From the NCBI GenBank assembly GCA_025128135.1, contig JAHLYW010000039.1, forward strand, positions 1 through 57,931: DNA of 57,931 nucleotides, given 5' to 3'. This stretch comes from Synechococcus sp. CS-1325 (lineage in GTDB: Bacteria; Cyanobacteriota; Cyanobacteriia; PCC-6307; Cyanobiaceae). The translations under genes were made by a program, and so were the position numbers. This document shows positions 34,483 through 45,347 of this stretch, piece after piece. Under the pieces are notes generated by a model that did not search any database, was not told the origin of the DNA, and worked only from the letters and a program-made list of their open reading frames with translations. Within the stretch, counting starts at the first letter, position 1. Each line of letters opens with the position of its first letter.

Positions 34483-35791
34483 CCCTGGCCGGTTGGGCGG
34501 CCAGGCTGGCCAGGCAGAACCAGCCGATCAGCTGCACCTCCGGCCGGAAGAAGATCGTGTCGGTGAGGCCCTGCACGCCGAGGCCGACGATTGCCGCCAC
34601 GCAGCCGAGGGCCGGCAGGGCCAGGCCCGCTTCGCTGCGCATCTGGCCCAGCCCGCAGCGCAGGCTGCTCCAGAGCAGCCCAAGACCGGCCAGCAGGGCG
34701 GGGATGCCCCCTTCCACCGCCAGCTCCAAGGGGATGGAGTAGGCGCTGAGCGCATTGAACTTGGGTTGCTGATAGAGGGGATAGATCAGGTTGAAGGCGT
34801 TGTTTCCAGGCCCGATCCCCAGCCAGGGACGGTCCTGGACCATCTGGAGCGCCGCCATCCAGACGTTGATGCGGAAGTTGTTGGAGCTGTCCTCACGGCC
34901 GGCCACCAGGCTCATCAGCCGCACCCGCAGCGGCTCCACCTGGGTGACCAGCACCGCCAGAACGGCCGCAGAGCCCAGCAGGAGCAGCAGGGGGAACAGG
35001 CGTCGCCACAGCACGGGCCAGTGGCGGGTCTGACGCAGCACCAGCAGCAGGGCCAGGCTGCCTAGCCCCGCCAGCATGCCCAGCCAGCCGCCGCGGCTGT
35101 AGGAGAGCACCATCGCCACGATCCCGAGCACCAGGCTGGTGAGGGCGAAGAGGCGGCCGCCGATGCCCTTCCAGCGCAGCAGGGCCACCACGGCCAGGGG
35201 CAGGATCGGCAGCAGATAGCCGGCCAGCAGATTCGGGTTCTCCAGGGTGCTGTAGATCCGTACCGTGCCCCGGGCCACCGAATTCGGATCCGACCAGCGG
35301 GCCAGCGCTGAGGAATCCACGTAGAGCTGGCGGATGCCGATCACCACCGTGACCAGCTGACCGGCCAGCAGGGCGGCCACGATCCGGTCCCACCAGGCCG
35401 GGGCGGTGGCCAGCAGCTGGCGGGCGAGGGCATAGACCCCCAGATAGCTGAGCAGCTTGAGCAGGCCCTTGGCGGCGGCGGCGGGCACCGGCGAGAAGCC
35501 GGTGGCCAGCACGGTGAGGCCGAGAAACAGCAACAGCCAGCCGTTGATCGGCCCGATCCGCCCCGGCGGGGTCTGCAGGGCCCAGACCACCCAGAGCAGA
35601 CCGCTGGCCAGGATCAACAGACTCAGGCTGGTGCGATTCAGCATCGGCAGCCCTGCCATCAGGGCGCAGAGCACAATCCCGGCCACCCCGCTCAGCCGGC
35701 GCGACAGCCAGCCGCCAGGGGCACCGGCCAGCAGTCCCTGCCAGCGCAGCAACCAGGGGATCGACGGGGCGGGAGGGGCGGCCGGCATCAA
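34475..35791 (-). CDS. ictB: IctB-type polytopic membrane protein (O-antigen ligase-like)
   Basis: A 438-residue protein with 10 or more transmembrane helices and the Wzy/O-antigen ligase fold. The large periplasmic loop contains [20 protein letters not shown] then [18 protein letters not shown] and [15 protein letters not shown] are also characteristic of cyanobacterial IctB. IctB was first described as involved in inorganic carbon accumulation, but its fold suggests a glycan ligase, so its biochemical role is unsettled. It overlaps trmB upstream by 4 bases and the kinase downstream by 8. Confidence 0.88.
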   Translation of the reverse strand: MMPAAPPAPSIPWLLRWQGLLAGAPGGWLSRRLSGVAGIVLCALMAGLPMLNRTSLSLLILASGLLWVVWALQTPPGRIGPINGWLLLFLGLTVLATGFSPVPAAAAKGLLKLLSYLGVYALARQLLATAPAWWDRIVAALLAGQLVTVVIGIRQLYVDSSALARWSDPNSVARGTVRIYSTLENPNLLAGYLLPILPLAVVALLRWKGIGGRLFALTSLVLGIVAMVLSYSRGGWLGMLAGLGSLALLLVLRQTRHWPVLWRRLFPLLLLLGSAAVLAVLVTQVEPLRVRLMSLVAGREDSSNNFRINVWMAALQMVQDRPWLGIGPGNNAFNLIYPLYQQPKFNALSAYSIPLELAVEGGIPALLAGLGLLWSSLRCGLGQMRSEAGLALPALGCVAAIVGLGVQGLTDTIFFRPEVQLIGWFCLASLAAQPARDG

Positions 35792-36453
35792 GGGCGAACG
35801 GCGATGGCCGGATTATGGGCCGAGCTGTTCCGACAGAACAGCACCCGGTACACCGGCCCCCCCCGCCCGATCACCTGCAGCTCCCGCTCGGTGGACACGG
35901 GCAGGGGGTTGGTGGGCCGCCAGGGACGCGGATCATCGGCGGGGCGCTCGAAGGCGCCGCTGGCCTCGGTGAGCGCCACCATCGGCTCGATCACCTCGGC
36001 AACGTCGCTCTGCAGAAACAGTTCGGCTCCAGGGGCGAGGGCGGCGGCGATCGCGGCCAGGAGTGGAGGCTGGAGGACCCGCCTCTTCTGGTGCTTGCGC
36101 TTGAACCAGGGGTCGGGGAACTGGATCGTCACCCGTTGCAGACGCCCGGCCGGCAGATCAGCGAGCCAGTCCTCCAGGCTCACGTTGGCGTTGCAGAACA
36201 GAAAGCGCAGGTTGGCCAGATCAAGGCGCCGCCGATCCTGCTCGGCGGCGTCGACCAGACCCCGGCGGATCTCCACGCCGAGAAAGTTCCACTCCGGATG
36301 CCGGGGCGCCATCGCCAGCAGGAACCGGCCCCGGGCACTGCCGATGTCGAGATGCAGCGGCCGCTGGTAATCGGCGAACAGCTGCCGGGCGGGTGGCAGT
36401 TGCCGGGGTTGCTGGTGCAGGCTGCTGAGCGGGTTGACGTGCTGGCGCACCAC
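35788..36453 (-). CDS. trmB: tRNA (guanine-N7-)-methyltransferase
   Basis: TrmB methylates G46 of tRNA to m7G. The 221-residue protein has the SAM motif [17 protein letters not shown], the acidic strand-2 residue in [11 protein letters not shown], the catalytic/tRNA-binding [20 protein letters not shown] and the C-terminal [20 protein letters not shown] then TERE. It is part of a tightly packed minus-strand run (3-base gap to the FIST gene, 4-base overlap with ictB). Confidence 0.93.
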   Translation of the reverse strand: MVRQHVNPLSSLHQQPRQLPPARQLFADYQRPLHLDIGSARGRFLLAMAPRHPEWNFLGVEIRRGLVDAAEQDRRRLDLANLRFLFCNANVSLEDWLADLPAGRLQRVTIQFPDPWFKRKHQKRRVLQPPLLAAIAAALAPGAELFLQSDVAEVIEPMVALTEASGAFERPADDPRPWRPTNPLPVSTERELQVIGRGGPVYRVLFCRNSSAHNPAIAVRP

Positions 36454-36456
36454 CGC

Positions 36457-37719
36457 TCAATCCACTGGGATGTTGGGCACCACAAAACCCCAGCTGGCCG
36501 TGTAGCCGTGCAGATGGGTGTTGCCGGCCACCGGGCCGATCTCACCATTGCAGAAGGCACCGGCGATCGGCAGCCCCGGGAACTGCTCCCGGCAGATGGT
36601 CACATCGCCATCCGGTTGACCGAAGAGCCCCTGGCCCCTGCCCAGGCAGGCGAACAGCAGGGCGGCCAGGGGATCAGCGGAGCGCCGCGCCTGACGCCGC
36701 AACAACAGCCTGGATTCCTGGCGGGACGAGGACGCATCCCTGAGCTGGAACTGCACCTGCTGGCCCACCCGCAGTTTCTCGGCCACGGCCACGGCACCGT
36801 TACGGGGATCCACCCCCAGCAGATTGCGCACCAGGAAGGCGGTGGGTTCAGGTTCGGTACCGAGGCCCGGCAGGCTGAAGCTGCTGCGGGCGACCCCCAG
36901 GAACAGGGAGTGACGCACCTGCTCCCGTTCTGCGGGAGTGAGCGACTGAAGGATGCCCTGCAGGCAATTCACCGGTGTGTTGCGCTCCTGACCACTGCTG
37001 AGCTGCAGCACCACGTTGCGCTCGGCCTGCTCGATCTCGAACACCGGGCCGATCGGCCGGCAGCCCTGGGCCACCACCGGATCAATCCGCCAGTCACCCC
37101 CGACCAGACAGCCGACGGCCCCACTCACCACGCGATCTTCGAAGAGCAGGGAGCCATGGCTGGCACTGTGGTGGCCAGCGATGCCGCCCACCTTGTCGAC
37201 GCCGGGGAAGCCGTAATCGATGCCGCTGATCAGATCGTTGATGGCGGCGCTGGTGGGGTCGACGAACACCAGCATCGAACTGGCCAGGGCTGGATCCGCT
37301 CCGATCCAGTCCACCCAGTCCTGGCTGTCGCCGTCCAGATCGGGAAGGGTCTTGGTGTCGAGCTCGAACAGTTGAAGCTCAGCGCCCGGCAGGCGCAGCA
37401 GGGTGACGCTCAGGGCCGGTTGCTGCTCCACTTCATGGGGAACACCGCCGCCATCGGTGCCCACCACACCCCCGGCGGCGCAGCCGATCCAGTGGCGGGC
37501 GCTGAGCCGGGCCCGCAGCAATGGCAACAGCCGCGGCAGATCACTGGCGTAGCTGGAGGAACAGAACACCAGGGCAAGGTCGGCGCCGCGCCGAGCGTTC
37601 AGATTCCGCACCACCTCCTCGACAGCGCCCTCCAGGGAAGGGTTGCTGGAGAGGGCCGCCTGGCAGAAGGCAGGACCATCGCCACGTTGGAGCCAGGAGG
37701 GCAGTGTGAGCGCAGCCAT
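36457..37719 (-). CDS. FIST domain sensory protein
   Basis: A 420-residue protein with an N-terminal FIST domain (ADLALVFCSSSYASDLPRLL then PLLRARLSARHWIGCAAGG) and a FIST_C domain (EPTAFLVRNLLGVDPRNGAV; AALLFACLGRGQGLFGQPDG; FPGLPIAGAFCNGEIGPVAG, then LHGYTASWGFV). FIST proteins are proposed small-ligand sensors or signal-transduction input modules. No output domain is attached. It is first in the run FIST-trmB-ictB-kinase. Confidence 0.88.
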   Translation of the reverse strand: MAALTLPSWLQRGDGPAFCQAALSSNPSLEGAVEEVVRNLNARRGADLALVFCSSSYASDLPRLLPLLRARLSARHWIGCAAGGVVGTDGGGVPHEVEQQPALSVTLLRLPGAELQLFELDTKTLPDLDGDSQDWVDWIGADPALASSMLVFVDPTSAAINDLISGIDYGFPGVDKVGGIAGHHSASHGSLLFEDRVVSGAVGCLVGGDWRIDPVVAQGCRPIGPVFEIEQAERNVVLQLSSGQERNTPVNCLQGILQSLTPAEREQVRHSLFLGVARSSFSLPGLGTEPEPTAFLVRNLLGVDPRNGAVAVAEKLRVGQQVQFQLRDASSSRQESRLLLRRQARRSADPLAALLFACLGRGQGLFGQPDGDVTICREQFPGLPIAGAFCNGEIGPVAGNTHLHGYTASWGFVVPNIPVD

Positions 37720-37778
37720 GGCTCGGACCCTACTGCCGGTGCACGACTACGGATAATGGCGCTTCCCGTACCCCGTCC

Positions 37779-38393
37779 GTGCCAGATCTGCTTTACCGCA
37801 CCCTGGTGTGGCTCGATTACCGACTGGCCGTGGTGTTCACCGTCGGTCTGCCCCTGGTGCTGCTGGTCTGGGCGGCCGTCCGGCGGGAGGGATCGATGGT
37901 GCGCCTGCTGACGATCTACTGGAAGGTGGCCAGCCTGCTGGCGATCACCGTTCTCCTGCTGGTCGACGGTCGACGCCTCGGCTACGGGCTGGCGGTTCTG
38001 GCCCAGTTGCTGATGGTGGCGTCGGTCTGGTTCTGGGTGGACCTCAACGAGGAGCTCGCCGATCTGCCCCCCTGGCGGCCCCTGCCCCTGACGGTGCGGT
38101 GCTGGCGCTGGGCCCTCACCCTGTTCGGCCTGCTGGGCGCCGCCCTGAGTGCCACGGCCCTGGGCTGCCTGGCTGGAGAGGTGCAACGCCCCGTCTGTCA
38201 GGTGTGGCTGGAGGCGCCCCGGGGATTGCAGCTCGGCGCCGCCAGGGTGTTCGGCTTCGTGTTCGGCGCCGACCTCACCCCGCCGCTCACCGCCTTCATC
38301 GGCTATCTCGGCCTGGTGGCCTATGTGGTGGGCCTGTTGCAGTGGCTGCTGGTGCGGCTGCCCCGCCAGGGGCGGGTGGCGGGGGGGTTCTGA
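37779..38393 (+). CDS. DUF3177 membrane protein
   Basis: A 204-residue membrane protein from GTG 37779. Five hydrophobic segments are visible, including LAVVFTVGLPLVLLVWAAV, LLAITVLLLVDG, LAVLAQLLMVASVWFWVDLN, WALTLFGLLGAALSATALGC and IGYLGLVAYVVGLLQWLLV. The WVDLNEELADLPPWRPLP segment is characteristic of the cyanobacterial DUF3177 family. The function is unknown. It is divergent from the FIST gene and its stop abuts the next start. Confidence 0.82.
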   Translation: MPDLLYRTLVWLDYRLAVVFTVGLPLVLLVWAAVRREGSMVRLLTIYWKVASLLAITVLLLVDGRRLGYGLAVLAQLLMVASVWFWVDLNEELADLPPWRPLPLTVRCWRWALTLFGLLGAALSATALGCLAGEVQRPVCQVWLEAPRGLQLGAARVFGFVFGADLTPPLTAFIGYLGLVAYVVGLLQWLLVRLPRQGRVAGGF

Positions 38394-38729
38394 ATGTCCG
38401 CCGCCACCCTCGCCGAACTCGAAGCGCTGAGTCGCAGCCGGCCCGATCGGGTGCTCAGGCTGAGAGGGACCCTGCCGGTGGCCCATTCCGGCGACAGGGC
38501 CACCGCAGCGGGGGCCGCCCGGGAGCCGTTCGAGCTGCTGATCTTCCGCGGCTTCGCCAGCAGCGTCAGCCATCCCACCGCTTTCGACCCCGACCAGCCG
38601 GCCCTTCCAGCTGAAGCCCGTCTGGTGAGTGCCGAGCTTCTGCAGGCGCCTCTGGACCCTCGGGCGGAGCGGCTGCTGGCGGGCCCGCTGCCGGCGGAGG
38701 CCCTGCTGGATCCGGCGGCCTGGCTGTAG
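38394..38729 (+). CDS. Conserved-looking cyanobacterial small protein
   Basis: A 111-residue soluble protein that begins at the base after the DUF3177 stop. Its blocks are LRLRGTLPVAHSG, EPFELLIFRGFASSVSHPTA and ARLVSAELLQAPLDP, a pattern I associate with a short conserved cyanobacterial family (DUF7734-like; name uncertain). Its last 164 bases overlap the antisense C-terminus of the DUF1537 kinase. The conserved part of that kinase ends before the overlap, so this gene is probably real. Confidence 0.65.
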   Translation: MSAATLAELEALSRSRPDRVLRLRGTLPVAHSGDRATAAGAAREPFELLIFRGFASSVSHPTAFDPDQPALPAEARLVSAELLQAPLDPRAERLLAGPLPAEALLDPAAWL

Positions 38730-40095
38730 CCGCAGGAAGGCCGCCTGAATCCATCCAGTGCCAGGCCTGGCGCAGGGTGTCGTCGTCGCCGAGATTGCCC
38801 GGCAGCGTGAGCAGGGGCAGAGCGGGAAAACGGGGATGCTCGCTCGGCAGGCGCAGCACCGAGAGACCAGGGAGCAACTGGCCCTCCAGCCGCACCGAGC
38901 CCAGGGCCAGCCCCTCGGCCAGCAGGGTCTGACTGGTGGTGCCGCCCTTGCTGATCAGGAAGCCCAGGGATTCCGGCAGGCCTGCCGCGATCCGGGCCAT
39001 TAGGCCGGCGATGGCCAGGCTCAGCCGCTGGCGCTCCCCCTCGTCCTCACACAGACGTTCACCCCGGCTCGTGAACAGCACCGGCGTTCTTCCCTGCCGA
39101 TGCAGCCCGGCCATCGCCTCGACCAACTCCTGCTGCCAGGCCCCTTGCCAGCCAGGCTCGGTGGCCCCCTCCGGCTCGCGGCGCCAGGCCGCCAGCAGCC
39201 GCTCCACCGACAGCTCCACGCCACCGCAGGACGGCTCCGCCAGCAGACGCTCCAGCTGGCGGTCGCTGAGCGGCACATGGGAGCCGACCAGCACGGCCCC
39301 CGGCGCCCCGCCGCGTCGCAGGGCCGCCAGGCCGCCGGGCCCCAGGGGCTGGGGCGGCAACTCCGCCAGGCCCTTGAGCAGGCTGGCGGCCGACTGGACC
39401 AGCAGGCGCCGGGGACCAACCACGGCGCGCAGCGCCGTCCCCAGGGCGACCAGCTGCTCCGGCCGCTCGGCGTCCACCACCACATACCGGTTGCCTTCCA
39501 GCTGCTCCAGCCGCTTGATCAGGGCCTCCGCCTGCCCGGGCTGAAGTTCCGCCAGGCCGATCCGCGCCACCTGGCCGGCCTGGATGCGGCCGCCACTTTT
39601 CGCTTCGAGCCAGTCGGGCAGAAAGCTGGTCGCGTAACCGAAGCGCCGATCTGCAGCGAAGGCGGAGTGATGCACAGGTTCGCCATGCAGCAGGTGCATC
39701 CCGGCCACCGTGGTGCGTCCCCCCTCCACGAACGCCGGCACCAGCAGGGTGGCCTCGAAGGGACCGAGCTCCGCCTCGATCACCTCCAGCTCCAGGGGGC
39801 AGTGGCCCCTCAAGGTGGAATCACCCCGGCTCACCAGCAGCCAGCGCTCGATCCCCGCCTCGTGGACGGCCGCCGGAAGGGCCCGGCAGATCTGCCGCAC
39901 CCTCTCCGCCGCCGCCGCGGCAGGCAGGGCGCGGGTGTTGGCCAGCAGGAACAGCAGCGGCGAAGGGTCCTTCAAGCCCTCCACCAGGGTGTGGTGATCC
40001 CAGCGCAGCAGCAGCGGGCAGCTGTGCACCGCCTGGGAGCCGGTGGGATCGTCATCGATCACGACGATTTTCAGGCCTGACACCCCGATCGCCAT
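38566..40095 (-). CDS. Four-carbon acid sugar kinase family protein (DUF1537)
   Basis: A 509-residue protein with the N-terminal IVVIDDDPTGSQAVHSCPLL (substrate-binding Asp-rich loop), LFLLANTRALP, LVSRGDSTLRGHCPLELEVI and ATLLVPAFVEGGRTTVAGMH. The C-terminal ATP domain has GFLISKGGTTSQTLLAEGL and LPLLTLPGNLGDDDTLRQAW. Relatives phosphorylate threonate, erythronate or similar acids; here the substrate is unknown. The last 50 or so residues are Pro/Ala-rich and antisense to the 38394 gene, so they may be a readthrough tail left by loss of an earlier stop. Confidence 0.82.
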   Translation of the reverse strand: MAIGVSGLKIVVIDDDPTGSQAVHSCPLLLRWDHHTLVEGLKDPSPLLFLLANTRALPAAAAAERVRQICRALPAAVHEAGIERWLLVSRGDSTLRGHCPLELEVIEAELGPFEATLLVPAFVEGGRTTVAGMHLLHGEPVHHSAFAADRRFGYATSFLPDWLEAKSGGRIQAGQVARIGLAELQPGQAEALIKRLEQLEGNRYVVVDAERPEQLVALGTALRAVVGPRRLLVQSAASLLKGLAELPPQPLGPGGLAALRRGGAPGAVLVGSHVPLSDRQLERLLAEPSCGGVELSVERLLAAWRREPEGATEPGWQGAWQQELVEAMAGLHRQGRTPVLFTSRGERLCEDEGERQRLSLAIAGLMARIAAGLPESLGFLISKGGTTSQTLLAEGLALGSVRLEGQLLPGLSVLRLPSEHPRFPALPLLTLPGNLGDDDTLRQAWHWMDSGGLPAATARPPDPAGPPPAAGPPAAAPPEGPEAPAEARHSPDGLQLEGPAGRGRKRWDG

Positions 40096-40115
40096 GGCAC
40101 CATCGTGCCGTGATC

Positions 40116-41280
<1,165 letters not shown>

Positions 41281-41294
<14 letters not shown>

Positions 41295-42153
41295 GCCCGT
41301 AGCGGCAGGCCAGGCTGTGGGCGCCACCGGCCGGCACCTCAAGGCGGCGATCACCGCTGACCAGAGCACCTCGGGGGCCAGTCCAGGGCTCCAGGCAGAG
41401 CATCGGCCGTGGTGGGTCCGTCCAGATCACCACCAGGTCGAGGGGCGTGCTGGGCTGCAACTCCAGGGCCAGGCCAGCGGCTGGGTCCACCAGCCGCACC
41501 GCTCCGAGCGGGCGGGCCAGCAGATCAACCCCCTGCGGCAACCGCTCCAGCTGGTTCTGGGTGGCTTCCTCCGTCATGGTGAGGTGGTTGAGGCAGCGAT
41601 CCGGCAGACCCTCCAGCCGCACCGCCAGCTGGGCAGCCTCGGCATCCAGCGACGACACCCTGAAGTAGGGGTGCAGCCCGAAGCTGTAAGGCATCGCCAC
41701 CTCACCACGGTTCTCGATCCGCACGGTGATCGCCAGGGCGGCGGCTTCGAGCTGGAAGGAAAGCTCCAGGCTGAATGGAAAGGGAAATGAGGCGAGGCTG
41801 GCAGGGGTGTCCTCCAGGGTGAGCCGCACGCCGCGTCCATCTGGCGTCCCCTCCAGCTGCCAGGGCAGATCACGGGCGAAGCCATGCTGCTTCAGGCTGT
41901 AATCCCCGTCTGGCAAAGGCAGGCAATCGCCGGGCAGGTTGCCGCAGATCGGGAACAGCACCGGCATGCCGCCCCGCACCGACAGGGCCGGATCGGCGAA
42001 GCGCTCCTCATCGAGGTAGATCAGCTCGCGACCAGAGCAGCGCCAGCCACTCAGCAGGCCGCCCCGCTCGGGGACGAGACGCAACTGATCGCCGCTGATC
42101 GGATCCTCCAGCTCCCAGTGGGGATAGGGGGTCAGGCGATGGGTCAGCGGCAT
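41281..42153 (-). CDS. Aldose 1-epimerase family protein
   Basis: A 290-residue beta-sandwich protein of the galactose mutarotase superfamily. Characteristic residues are the substrate-binding Arg/Asn region (FPICGNLPGD), the histidine motif KQHGFARDLPW, and FGLHPYFRV with the catalytic His. A C-terminal DLVVIWTDPPRPMLCLEPWT then GPRGAL supplies the Glu. It may act on hexose-6-phosphates, like YeaD, or on free sugars. It follows an alpha/beta hydrolase gene on the same strand. Confidence 0.82.
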
Positions 42154-42203
42154 GGTTCGGCAACGAAGATCGAATCGGTGAGGCGCTGAGCGAAAACCCT
42201 TGC

Positions 42204-43112
42204 TCAGGCTGCCGGCAATGTGGCCAGCCAGTTCAGCAGAGCGGCATTCACCTGATCAGGAACCTCATCATGGGGACAGTGACCCGCCTCAAGCACCACT
42301 TCGGTGGCGAAGGGGGCGTGGCGCTGGAAGGCCCCGCGGCGCCCTTCGGCGTTGATCCATGGGTCGCGGATGCCCCAGAGCAGCAGCAACGGTGCGGTGA
42401 GCTCAGCGAACAGCTCGTCGAGCGGCTGGCCGCGGGGGATGTCGAAGACGGTGCGAAACACGCCGAAGGCGCCCGGATCGAGCGAGGGCCGACGGATCGA
42501 CTCCACCAGCTCCTCGTTGACATTGGTGCGATCGAGATACACCTGGTTGAGCGTGCGCCGGATCGTGGCCGGTCGCCGCAGGTTCTCGAACAACAGCCGC
42601 TGCAGCACCGGGCTGCGCAGCAGGGCGGCACCGATCGTGCGACGGGCGATCGCCCCCCAGCCCCGGGGTTCGGCCTGCTCGTCGCTGAACGGCCCCGCCG
42701 CGTTGATCAACACCACACCGGCGGCCGCGTCGCCAAGGGCTGCACCGGCGGCCAGAACGGCGAAGCCCCCGAGGGAATTGCCGACCAGCACCGTGGGGCG
42801 GCCGATGCGCTCGTTCACGTAGGCCACCAGCTGATCACGCCAGAGCCCGCCGCCATAGGCGAGGCTGGCCGGCTTGGAGCTGCGGCCGAAGCCGAGCAGG
42901 TCGAGGGCGTGCACCTCATGGCGCTCCGCCAGCACGGGAATGTTGAAACGCCAGTGGTCCGTCGAGGCGCCGAAGCCATGCACGAGCAGGATCGCCGGAC
43001 CCAGCGGGGCGGCCGGTCGCCGGCTGAGGGCGTGAACGGGATGGCCCTGATAGCTCCAGACCTCCGGCACCGTCCGAGGCTCCGTGGCGGACTCGGGGCT
43101 GGAGAGGGTCAC
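42204..43112 (-). CDS. Alpha/beta-fold hydrolase
   Basis: A 302-residue hydrolase. The oxyanion segment ILLVHGFGASTDHWRFNIPV, nucleophile elbow LVGNSLGGFA (Ser), acid region LLLWGIRDPWINAEGRR (Asp) and catalytic His in VLEAGHCPHDEVPDQVN are all present. The overall pattern is that of the large cyanobacterial/chloroplast family of chlorophyll-dephytylase- or haloperoxidase-like hydrolases. The substrate cannot be named. No signal peptide is seen. Confidence 0.85.
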   Translation of the reverse strand: MTLSSPESATEPRTVPEVWSYQGHPVHALSRRPAAPLGPAILLVHGFGASTDHWRFNIPVLAERHEVHALDLLGFGRSSKPASLAYGGGLWRDQLVAYVNERIGRPTVLVGNSLGGFAVLAAGAALGDAAAGVVLINAAGPFSDEQAEPRGWGAIARRTIGAALLRSPVLQRLLFENLRRPATIRRTLNQVYLDRTNVNEELVESIRRPSLDPGAFGVFRTVFDIPRGQPLDELFAELTAPLLLLWGIRDPWINAEGRRGAFQRHAPFATEVVLEAGHCPHDEVPDQVNAALLNWLATLPAA

Positions 43113-43165
43113 CGCAGGGTTGGCTTGGTGGTCGATGCTAGGGAGCCGTTCCCAGCATCCGCACC

Positions 43166-43462
43166 TTGGTCGACTGGTCCAGCCTTCTGCCGGGCATGGC
43201 GCTGTGGGCGCTGGCGCTCTACCTCCCCTTGTCCAAGCCCCTCGGACGGCTCGAAGCCGCCCTGGCCGATGGCCCGCTCGGGGCAGGGCTGCAGCAGATC
43301 GCCCTGCTGGTGAGCAGCCTGCTGCTGGCCCTGGCCGTGGGTGGGATCACCCAGCTGGGCCTGAGCTGGATCCTCAGCCCCAGCTGGGCCGCCAGCCTCG
43401 GGCTGATGGCGGTTCTGGCTGGGGCCTTCTGGAGCCTGGCCTCCCGTCGTCAGGAGGATTGA
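43166..43462 (+). CDS. Small membrane protein with three helices
   Basis: A 98-residue protein from TTG 43166 (VDWSSLLPGMALWALALYLP). Hydrophobic segments occur at about 8-22, 44-62 (ALLVSSLLLALAVGGITQLG) and 72-92. No ATG lies near, so TTG is the best start. No family is recognised. It is divergent from the alpha/beta hydrolase and convergent with the ICMT-like gene. Confidence 0.55.
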   Translation: MVDWSSLLPGMALWALALYLPLSKPLGRLEAALADGPLGAGLQQIALLVSSLLLALAVGGITQLGLSWILSPSWAASLGLMAVLAGAFWSLASRRQED

Positions 43463-43489
43463 GCGCAGTCCAGCGGTGAGCGGCTCGGC

Positions 43490-44029
43490 TCAGCGGCGCC
43501 AGTCGAGCCAGGGCAGGCCCGCAACGATGGCCGGCGTGACCAGGCGGTAGGCGGCGTAGCCGGGATGGCTGCTGATCAGGCCGCGCTCCTCCCGCCGCGC
43601 CTTGCCGCCCAGCACTCCCGCCAGGCCCAGCAGCAGCAACAGGTGAACCAGGCTGCCGAGGGCCAGGCAGACCCCCAGGGAACAGATCAGCACCGCCTGA
43701 TACAGGGGGTGGCGGCAGCGGCCGTACGCCCGATCGGTGACCAGGGCGGCGCCCGGCTTTGGATCGGGCAGGGGGCTGAGACTGGCTCCGAGGTTCAGAA
43801 AGGAAGCTGCCGCCAGAACCAGCCCCAGCCCCAGCAGGATCAAACCAACCACGACCAGGAAAGGGGGCCAGGCCAACCCGAGGCTCGCTGGAGCGGGCAG
43901 CGGCGGCAGGGCGTGAAGAAGGATGAGCACGATCTGGGCCAGCAGCCACCATTCCCCCTGGCGATTGTCCAGAAGGCCAGCCCAGCTGAGGCCCCAGCCC
44001 CGCAAGGGCTCAGGCAGGTTGTTCGGCAA
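43490..44029 (-). CDS. Isoprenylcysteine carboxyl methyltransferase-like (ICMT/NnrU) protein
   Basis: A 179-residue membrane protein with four helices. The C-terminal SAM-binding signature of the ICMT/phospholipid methyltransferase family is GRCRHPLYQAVLICSLGVCL with the later REERGLISSHPGYAAYRLVT. The substrate in bacteria is unknown. It overlaps the CPA2 antiporter gene by 20 bases, and both are read on the minus strand. Confidence 0.82.
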   Translation of the reverse strand: MPNNLPEPLRGWGLSWAGLLDNRQGEWWLLAQIVLILLHALPPLPAPASLGLAWPPFLVVVGLILLGLGLVLAAASFLNLGASLSPLPDPKPGAALVTDRAYGRCRHPLYQAVLICSLGVCLALGSLVHLLLLLGLAGVLGGKARREERGLISSHPGYAAYRLVTPAIVAGLPWLDWRR

Positions 44030-45347
44030 CGGTTTCCTTGCGGCTCAGGACCAGTCTGAGCAGCACGGGCGCCAGGAAGGTGGTGCCGATCACCATCAGC
44101 AGGATCGCCGCCTCCAGGGCGGGAGTGAGCAGGCCGGCGCTGGTGCCCAGGCCGAGGAAGATCAGGCCCACCTCGCCGCGGGGCATCATGCCCAGCCCCA
44201 CCACGAGGCGATTGGTCGGCTTGGCGCTCAGGAAGCTCCAGCCGGAAACCAACTTGCCGAGGATCGCCACCACCAGCAGGAATGCCGCCACCACCAGGCC
44301 GGCCCGGTTGGCGGGATCGGCGGGATTGATCACCGAAAGATCCATGCTGGTGCCGATCAGCACGAAGAAGATCGTGGCGAACAGCGACACCAGGGGCAGA
44401 ACGGAACCCTGAATCGCCTTCGTGTGCTTCGAGCCGCTGAGGATCAGGCCGGCGGCAAAGGCCCCCAGGGCCGCCTCCAGACCGATCGCCGTGGCGGAGA
44501 AGCAGCAGACGCAGAGCACCAGGAAGGAGGCCACGATCACCTCGCCAGGGGCCTTGAGAAGGTCGAGCAGCCAGTCGAAGGCAGGGGCGGCGGTGCGACT
44601 CAGCACCAGGGCCACCACCACGAACAGGGCCGCAGCAACGCAGAGCTTGACGATCGGAGCCACTTCCAGGTTGCCCCCAGTGCCCAGAGCCACAACCACC
44701 GCCAGGATGACGATGCCGAGGATGTCGTCAAGGACAGCGGCGCCAATCACGATCTGGCCTTCCCGGGTCTTGAGGTACTGGAGTTCGCCGAACACACTGG
44801 CCGTGATGCCGATGCTGGTGGCCGTCATCGAGGCGCCGGCGAACACCGCCGGGATCAGGTCCACGTGAAAGATCGCCATCAGCCCGGCCGTGCCGAGGGC
44901 GAAGGGAACGACCACCCCGGCCATGGCCACCGTGGATGCCTGGGCCCCCACGGCGATCAGCTCATCGAGCTCGCTCTCAAGGCCGGTGAGGAAGAGCAGC
45001 GCATAGAGGCCGAGGGTGGAAACCCCCTGCAGCACCGGAAACGTCTCGTTGTAGATGCTCTGCACCTCACCGATGGGAATGTCCGCCAGGGATCCCACCA
45101 GCCGGAGCATCCCCTGATTCAGCTCGCCATGGGTTTCGGGCGGCACGACCAGATGCAGGCCGGAGGCGCCGATCAGCACGCCGGCCACCAGCTCACCCAG
45201 GATGCTGGGCAACTGGAAGCGGACCAGCAGTTCGGCCAGGGCGCGAGCCACCACGAAGATCACCACGAAGCGACCCACCCCGATCAGGGTTTCGGCCACC
45301 TCCACCTGGTGGTTGCTCAGCTCAAGGAAAAGGGTGGGAACGATCAT
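44010..45347 (-). CDS. CPA2-family cation:proton antiporter
   Basis: A membrane antiporter of 445 residues and about 12 helices. The start is ATG 45347 (MIVPTLFLELSNHQVEVAET); the frame further upstream is not protein-like. Typical CPA2 blocks are LPSILGELVAGVLIG, LLFLTGLESELDEL, FAGASMTATSIGITASVFGE, IGAAVLDDILGIVILAVV (the Asp pair that carries ions) and GMMPRGEVGLIFLGLG. No RCK/TrkA-N domain is attached. It is predicted to exchange Na+ or K+ for H+. It is divergent from xfp. Confidence 0.88.
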   Translation of the reverse strand: MIVPTLFLELSNHQVEVAETLIGVGRFVVIFVVARALAELLVRFQLPSILGELVAGVLIGASGLHLVVPPETHGELNQGMLRLVGSLADIPIGEVQSIYNETFPVLQGVSTLGLYALLFLTGLESELDELIAVGAQASTVAMAGVVVPFALGTAGLMAIFHVDLIPAVFAGASMTATSIGITASVFGELQYLKTREGQIVIGAAVLDDILGIVILAVVVALGTGGNLEVAPIVKLCVAAALFVVVALVLSRTAAPAFDWLLDLLKAPGEVIVASFLVLCVCCFSATAIGLEAALGAFAAGLILSGSKHTKAIQGSVLPLVSLFATIFFVLIGTSMDLSVINPADPANRAGLVVAAFLLVVAILGKLVSGWSFLSAKPTNRLVVGLGMMPRGEVGLIFLGLGTSAGLLTPALEAAILLMVIGTTFLAPVLLRLVLSRKETVAEQPA

